64,000 bases of DNA, taken from positions 1 through 64,000 of the forward strand of contig CAXUBX010000002.1 of assembly GCA_964249405.1 (NCBI GenBank), read 5' to 3'. The notes under the pieces are model-generated. The model was not told where the DNA came from. It did no database searches and worked only from the letters and a program-made list of their open reading frames with translations. Below, piece after piece: positions 59,722 through 64,000 of the stretch; the stretch's first letter is position 1, and every line of letters starts with the position of its first letter. The DNA is from CAXTPV01 sp964249405 (GTDB lineage: Bacteria > Pseudomonadota > Alphaproteobacteria > Acetobacterales > Acetobacteraceae). The translations under genes were made by a program, and so were the position numbers.

Positions 59722-60528
59722 TCAGAACGTCGCGACGTTGCAGGCGCCGCCGATCGCGTGGACATGCGTGCAGAACGACGTCGCGTCCGCAACCGAGGCG
59801 AAACCTCCGGTCCGGATGCGCCAGAGCGTGCGGCCCTGGTGGTCGACCGGCATCACCACGAGCGCGCGCACGCCGAACAGGGTCGGGTCGCGCGCCGCCA
59901 GGCGCTGCCACTCCGCATGCGCGTGCGCCTCGGAATCAAGCGCGCCGAGCTGCACGGTGACGCGGCCGCCGACCGGCGGGGTCGAGACCGGCGGGGAGAC
60001 CGGTGGGGGCGCGAGCGACACCGGCTTCGGCGCGGCGGCGGATGCCGTCGCCGGAGAAGACGCGGAGGATGAGGACGCGGAGGACAAGGAGGGGGGCGCG
60101 GGCAGGATCGGCGCCGGCGGCGGCGCCGTGCCCGCAGTGGGGGGTAACGCGGTCGTCGCGGCCCGGGGCGGCGGTGGCGGCGGCAGGGCGGCCTGCCGGG
60201 CGCGGGCGAGCTCGGCCGCGAGCGCCTGCGGATCGGCCTTCTCCGGACCGGGCGCCAGGACCTCGGCGCCGTTGGCGTCGGTGGACGGCGGGGGTTCCGC
60301 GCCGAGCACCTGCAGGCCGCCGGGGTTTGCCGGCCTGACCTTCATCGGCCCCGGCGGCGGCGCGATCACGGGAATGCCGCCGGCGGCGCGGTCATGCCTG
60401 ACGAGCGAGTAACCGCCCACCAAGGCCACCAGGACCGCGCCCATGCACCCCGCGATGAGCGCGAGACGGCGCGTCGTCGGGTCCATTCCCGTCTGCCGAG
60501 CCGGGCGATAGACCGGTCGCTCGGCCAT
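59722..60528 (-). CDS. SPOR domain-containing membrane protein
   Basis: 268-aa bitopic protein. A short basic cytoplasmic N-terminus and one membrane helix (about 23-43, LALIAGCMGAVLVALVGGYSL) precede a long Pro/Ala/Ser-rich periplasmic linker (about 95-190). The C-terminal SPOR domain includes VTVQLGALDSEAHAHAEWQRLAARDP and LWRIRTGGFASVADATSFC. The two late Cys residues may form a disulfide. It likely binds septal peptidoglycan. It lies one base after the argS stop; a SPOR gene between argS and nagZ is conserved in alphaproteobacteria. Confidence 0.88.
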   Translation of the reverse strand: MAERPVYRPARQTGMDPTTRRLALIAGCMGAVLVALVGGYSLVRHDRAAGGIPVIAPPPGPMKVRPANPGGLQVLGAEPPPSTDANGAEVLAPGPEKADPQALAAELARARQAALPPPPPPRAATTALPPTAGTAPPPAPILPAPPSLSSASSSSASSPATASAAAPKPVSLAPPPVSPPVSTPPVGGRVTVQLGALDSEAHAHAEWQRLAARDPTLFGVRALVVMPVDHQGRTLWRIRTGGFASVADATSFCTHVHAIGGACNVATF

Positions 60529-60529
60529 C

Positions 60530-62335
60530 TCAGCGCATCTCCTCGACCGGCCCGACGCCGAGCACGCCGAGCCCGGCCCGGATCGTGGTCGCGGTCGCCT
60601 CGACCAGGGCAAGCCTCGCGCGTGTCTCCTCGGGCCGCTCGGCCACGAGGAAGCGGAGCGTCGCGTCGGCGGTGCCACGGTTCCAGAGCGCGTGGAAGTC
60701 GGCCGCGAGGTCGGCGAGATAGAAGGCGACCCGGTGCGGCTCGCGCGCCGTCGCCGCTCCCGCGATCAGGCGCGGGAACGACGCGATCCGGCGGATCAGC
60801 GCCAGCTCGGCCTCGTTGGCGAGGGTCGCGAGATCGACCGCGGCCAGCGCCTCCCGGCCGACGGCGTCGACCCCCAGCATCTCGGCCGCCGCCCGCAGCA
60901 CCGAACGGCAGCGGGCGTGGGCGTACTGCACGTAGAACACGGGGTTGTCGCGCGTCCGCGCCACCACCGCATCGAGATCGAACTCCATCTGCGCGTCGGG
61001 ACGGCGGGTCAGCATGGTGAAGCGCACCGCGTCGCGACCGACCTCGTCGATCAGCTCCCGCATCGTCACGAACGAGCCGGCGCGCTTGCTCATCCGCACC
61101 GGCTCGCCGCCGCGCACGAGATGGACGATCTGGCAGAGCACGACCTCGAACGCCGCGGCCTCGCCGCCGAGCGCCCGTACGGCCGCCCGCATCCGCGACA
61201 CGTAGCCGCCATGGTCGGCGCCCAGCACGTCCACCAGCAGGTCCGCGCCCCGCCGGAGCTTGTCAGCGTGGTAGCCGATGTCGTTCGCGAAATAGGTGTT
61301 GGCGCCGTCGCTCTTCCGGAGCGGCCGGTCGACGTCGTCGCCGAACGCGGTCGAGCGGAACAGCAGCTGCGGACGCGGCTCCCAGTCCTCCGGCATCTTG
61401 CCCTTCGGCGGCTCGAGCACGCCCTCGTAGAGCAGGTCGGCATCGCGGAGGCCGTCGATCGCGGCCTCGACGGCTCCGCTCCCCAGCACGGCGCGCTCGG
61501 AGGTGAACACGTCATGCCGGACCCCAAGCGCCTCCAGGTCCTCCCGGATCGACGCCATCATCGCGGCGAGGCATTCGTCGCGCACGATCCCGAACCAGAG
61601 GGACGGATCGGCGACCGTGAGCCGCTCGCCCGCCAGCGCCACCCCGTGGCGGCGCGCGATCGCCTCGCCGACCGGAACCAGGTAGTCGCCCCGGTATTGC
61701 AGCCCGCCGGGAACGTGTGCCGAGAACGCCTCCTCGGTCAGCGTCGTGCCGAGCGCCTGCAGCACGCGCCAGTAGGTCGCCCACGCGAGGGCCGCGACCT
61801 GGCCGCCCGCGTCATTGACGTAGTATTCACGCGTGACCTCGTAGCCGGCCTTGACCAGCAGGTTCGCGAGCGCGTCGCCGACCACCGCGCCGCGGCAGTG
61901 CCCGACATGGATGGGACCGGTCGGGTTGGTCGAGACGTACTCGACGTTGGCGCGGAGCCCCTGTCCCAGCCGGTTCGTCCCGTAGGCCTCGCCGAGATGG
62001 AGCACGGGTTTGAGCGCCGCCTGCAGCGCGCTCGCGTCGAGCCGGAGATTGACGAAGCCGGGACCGGCAGGCTCGGCCTCGATGCCGTGGCGCTCGGCGA
62101 GTGTGGCGGCGAGCGAGGCCGCGAGTTCGCGCGGGTTGCGGCCGAGGGATTTCGCCGCCACCAGCGCGGCATTGGTCGTGAGATCGCCGTGCTTCGGATC
62201 GCGCGGCGGGGTCACCTCGACCCGCGAACCGACCGACGCGTCGGGCCGAGTGCCCGCCGCCACGACGAGCGCGTCGAGGACATGATCCCGCCAGGCCGCG
62301 TAGAGGTCTTCGGTCGGGACGGAGCTATCGAGCAT
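60530..62335 (-). CDS. argS: arginyl-tRNA synthetase
   Basis: 601-aa class I synthetase that needs tRNA for amino-acid activation. The N-terminal additional domain is followed by the HIGH motif as HVGH in STNPTGPIHVGHCRGAVVGD. A KMSKS-like MSKRAG lies in VRMSKRAGSFVTMRELIDEVG, and the helical anticodon domain ends the protein. The ATG at 62335 has no clear ribosome site and shares the CATG tetranucleotide with the start called for the divergent MOSC gene, so one of these starts may be wrong. Confidence 0.95.
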   Translation of the reverse strand: MLDSSVPTEDLYAAWRDHVLDALVVAAGTRPDASVGSRVEVTPPRDPKHGDLTTNAALVAAKSLGRNPRELAASLAATLAERHGIEAEPAGPGFVNLRLDASALQAALKPVLHLGEAYGTNRLGQGLRANVEYVSTNPTGPIHVGHCRGAVVGDALANLLVKAGYEVTREYYVNDAGGQVAALAWATYWRVLQALGTTLTEEAFSAHVPGGLQYRGDYLVPVGEAIARRHGVALAGERLTVADPSLWFGIVRDECLAAMMASIREDLEALGVRHDVFTSERAVLGSGAVEAAIDGLRDADLLYEGVLEPPKGKMPEDWEPRPQLLFRSTAFGDDVDRPLRKSDGANTYFANDIGYHADKLRRGADLLVDVLGADHGGYVSRMRAAVRALGGEAAAFEVVLCQIVHLVRGGEPVRMSKRAGSFVTMRELIDEVGRDAVRFTMLTRRPDAQMEFDLDAVVARTRDNPVFYVQYAHARCRSVLRAAAEMLGVDAVGREALAAVDLATLANEAELALIRRIASFPRLIAGAATAREPHRVAFYLADLAADFHALWNRGTADATLRFLVAERPEETRARLALVEATATTIRAGLGVLGVGPVEEMR

Positions 62336-62951
62336 GGATGTGTCTAGGACGATTCGCGAGCCGGCTTCCACCCGTGCGCCGGGCCGGACCGCGATCGGCC
62401 AGACCCTGATCGGCCAGACCCTGATCGGCCGTCTGCTCGCCGCCCCGGTCCGGGCCGGAACGGTGGTCTGGCTCGGAACCCGCGCCGCGCGTCGCACGCC
62501 GGTCGTCGCGCGTGACGCCATCGAGATCGGCGATGACGGGCGGATCGGCGCCGATCACGCGACGAATGCTGTCCGGGCGGTCACGCTGATCGGGGAGAGC
62601 GATCTCGCGGCGATCGCCTCGTTTCTCGGCGAGGCGGGGCCGATCGCGCCCGCACGATTGCGGCGGAACGTCGTGGTCCGCGGGCTCAACCTCCATGCGC
62701 TGAAGGAAGGCACGTTCCGCCTCGGCACGGCGCGCCTCGCGATGACGGGGCTCTGCCACCCGTGCTCGCGGATGGAGCAGGAGTTCGGCCCCGGCGGCTA
62801 CAACGCCGTCCGCTTGCATGGCGGGATCACCGCCCGCGTGCTCGCAGGCGGCGTCGTCCGTCTCGGCGACCCGGTGATCCGCGAGGTCGATGCCACCATG
62901 CCGTTCTCCGCGCGTTCAGCCGGTCTCGCTCAACAGGAGGACGGCTCATGA
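62334..62951 (+). CDS. MOSC domain-containing protein
   Basis: 205 aa with a MOSC domain, the sulfur-carrier fold of molybdenum cofactor sulfurases. Visible are GTRAARRTPVV, HATNAVRAVTLIGESDLAAIASFLG, LRRNVVVRGLNLHALKEGTFRLGTARL and the conserved Cys/Pro-containing TGLCHPCSRMEQEFGPGGYNAV. The first 35 residues include a 15-bp in-frame tandem repeat (IGQTL twice) and are not typical of the family, so the true start may be inside it. Its stop overlaps the OsmC gene (ATGA). Confidence 0.87.
   Translation: MDVSRTIREPASTRAPGRTAIGQTLIGQTLIGRLLAAPVRAGTVVWLGTRAARRTPVVARDAIEIGDDGRIGADHATNAVRAVTLIGESDLAAIASFLGEAGPIAPARLRRNVVVRGLNLHALKEGTFRLGTARLAMTGLCHPCSRMEQEFGPGGYNAVRLHGGITARVLAGGVVRLGDPVIREVDATMPFSARSAGLAQQEDGS
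62393..62430 (+). repeat. 15-bp in-frame tandem repeat in the MOSC gene
   Basis: The unit GATCGGCCAGACCCT occurs at 62393-62407 and 62408-62422 without mismatch, followed by the first eight bases again (62423-62430). Each unit adds five residues, so copy-number change would keep the frame. It lies in the non-conserved N-terminal region. Confidence 0.85.
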
Positions 62952-63376
62952 GCAAGACGACGGGTTCGGCAGTCTGGTCGGGGGGTCTCCGCGACGGCAA
63001 GGGTGAGCTCAGCACCAGGAGCGGCGTGCTGTCGGCGACGCCCTACGGCTTCGCCACCCGCTTCGAGGGCAAGCCCGGAACGAACCCGGAGGAGCTGATC
63101 GGCGCCGCCCATGCCGGGTGCTTCACGATGGCGCTTTCCATGATCCTCGGGGAAGCCGGGCTCACGGCCGAGCGGATGGCCACGACGGCGGAGGTTTCGC
63201 TTGATCAGGTGGACGACGGTTTCGCGATCACGAAGATCCATCTGACGCTGAACGCCACCGTGCCCGGCGCCGACCAGGCGGCGTTCGAGGAGCTCGCCAA
63301 CAAGGCCAAGCTCGGATGCCCGGTGTCCAAGGTCCTCAAAGGGGCCGAGATCACGCTGACGGCGACCCTCGACTGA
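62948..63376 (+). CDS. OsmC/Ohr family peroxide-stress protein
   Basis: 142-aa cysteine peroxidase of the OsmC type that reduces organic hydroperoxides. The two redox cysteines are Cys58 (GAAHAGCFTMALS) and Cys124 (KLGCPVSKVL), with the activating Glu49 in NPEELIGAA. The family length is normal. The ATG overlaps the stop of the MOSC gene, so the two are co-translated. It converges on dgt across 165 bases containing one imperfect hairpin (63473-63498). Confidence 0.94.
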   Translation: MSKTTGSAVWSGGLRDGKGELSTRSGVLSATPYGFATRFEGKPGTNPEELIGAAHAGCFTMALSMILGEAGLTAERMATTAEVSLDQVDDGFAITKIHLTLNATVPGADQAAFEELANKAKLGCPVSKVLKGAEITLTATLD

Positions 63377-63541
63377 TCCTCGGCGGGCGTTTCGTCGCGA
63401 GCGGATCCCGGTCCTCGATGGCGGCCGGATCGCGCTCGCTCGCCCCGGTCCGGTCTCTCCGGGCTCCGCCACGTTCTCGTCGGGCGGCGACGAGGAACAG
63501 ACCGCCACTCCGACCCATGCACCCCGCCGCGGGGCGCCCGG

Positions 63542-64000
63542 CTATCCCGGGACCGACAGATCGGTCAGCCGGCGGTGCTCCTCGACCGCGAAGCGATCGG
63601 TCATGCCGGCGATGTAGTCGGCGACCGCGCGCGCGGCCTGCCTGGTCCCCGGGAGGCCCGCGACCTTGTTCCACTCGGGCGGCAGCAGGCGGGGATCGCC
63701 GTTCAGGATGGCAAACAGTGCCCCCGTGACCTCGCGCGCCTTGGTGCTCATCCGGTTGACCCGCCAGTGCCGGTACATCCGCTCGTGGAGGAAGACCCGG
63801 ATCGCCCGGTTGCCTCGCGCGGTCGCCTCGTCGTAGGCGATCACCGGCGTGTCGCATCTCCGGATCGCGTCGGCATCGCGCGGCGAGAGCGCCGCGAGCC
63901 GGCGCCCGCTCTCCGCGATCAGCCGGGTCACCAGGAGGTCGATCACGCGACGGATGGTCTCGTGCCGGCGGACGGAGTGCGGCAGGTCGGGACCGAGCGC
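63542..64000 (-). CDS. dgt: deoxyguanosinetriphosphate triphosphohydrolase family protein, C-terminal part
   Basis: The frame is open from the window edge to the stop at 63542, giving the last 152 residues of a dGTPase/HD-domain protein. The segment HETIRRVIDLLVTRLI and the helical FLHERMYRHWRVNRM, DYIAGMTDRFAVEEHRRL are characteristic of the C-terminus; the catalytic HD motif is outside the window. dgt directly before argS is standard in alphaproteobacteria, though here the MOSC/OsmC pair lies between them on the other strand. Confidence 0.9.
   Translation of the reverse strand, partial: ALGPDLPHSVRRHETIRRVIDLLVTRLIAESGRRLAALSPRDADAIRRCDTPVIAYDEATARGNRAIRVFLHERMYRHWRVNRMSTKAREVTGALFAILNGDPRLLPPEWNKVAGLPGTRQAARAVADYIAGMTDRFAVEEHRRLTDLSVPG

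Overview
The window is GC-rich, gene-dense DNA from an alphaproteobacterium. The gene families and gene order best fit a member of Rhodospirillales, probably close to Acetobacteraceae. This placement is inferred from synteny and protein style: a dgt/argS/SPOR/nagZ/scpA/scpB/tatB/tatC/serS block, a dacC/holB/metG/tatD/MBL block, bolA/J-protein/cobS/cobT, lysA/DUF4175, and the alphaproteobacterial CPVSGF variant of UvrA. I see no rRNA, tRNA, CRISPR array, prophage or intact insertion sequence. The content is chromosomal housekeeping DNA with a few accessory islands.

Layout. 1-8.1 kb: the end of an unidentified gene, folD, a GMC flavoprotein oxidoreductase, and an HAE1-type RND efflux pump with its adaptor, divergent from a TetR-family regulator; a perfect palindromic operator lies midway between them. 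8.1-8.35 kb: a cluster of hairpins between convergent genes. 8.3-13.2 kb: the stress operon prkA, DUF444 (YeaH) and SpoVR. 13.6-20.9 kb: a minus-strand operon mltB-like, rlpA-like, D,D-carboxypeptidase, holB, metG, tatD and an MBL hydrolase, mostly joined by 4-bp stop/start overlaps and lacking tmk. 21.0-24.9 kb: an AsmA protein and a coupled DedA/ATP-grasp pair. 24.9-28.9 kb: bolA, a J-domain protein and the cobaltochelatase genes cobS and cobT. 28.9-30.7 kb: an SDR and a divergent LysR regulator. 30.7-36.4 kb: a minus-strand accessory stretch with a transglutaminase coupled to a fused circularly permuted ATP-grasp/Alpha-E protein, a receiver-only response regulator, an unknown acidic protein, and a fluoride channel (CrcB) fused to a universal-stress domain. 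36.5-42.2 kb: an aldose-1-epimerase-like gene, alkB, lysA and DUF4175. 42.3-45.8 kb: divergent ssb and uvrA. 45.9-54.4 kb: an AI-2E-type membrane protein with an added C-terminal domain, HAD and SPFH proteins, an NDUFAF6-like protein, sodB, yajC without secDF, a DUF815 ATPase, an MBL protein and two GNATs. 54.5-64 kb: the conserved serS-to-dgt cluster, interrupted by a MOSC/OsmC pair and lacking tatA and surE.

Co-working sets: CobS with CobT (and CobN, not here) insert cobalt in aerobic B12 synthesis; MFP with RND form an efflux pump under the divergent TetR; ScpA and ScpB are the kleisin and partner of the SMC condensin; TatB and TatC form the twin-arginine receptor; PrkA, YeaH and SpoVR form a stress module; MltB, RlpA, the carboxypeptidase and NagZ remodel or recycle peptidoglycan. 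The most attractive candidates for an undescribed system are the ATP-grasp/Alpha-E plus transglutaminase operon, the CrcB-UspA fusion with its neighbours, and the coupled DedA/ATP-grasp pair. Many genes begin with GTG or TTG inside NTGA overlaps, so starts in this genome should be judged by coupling as well as by Shine-Dalgarno sites.
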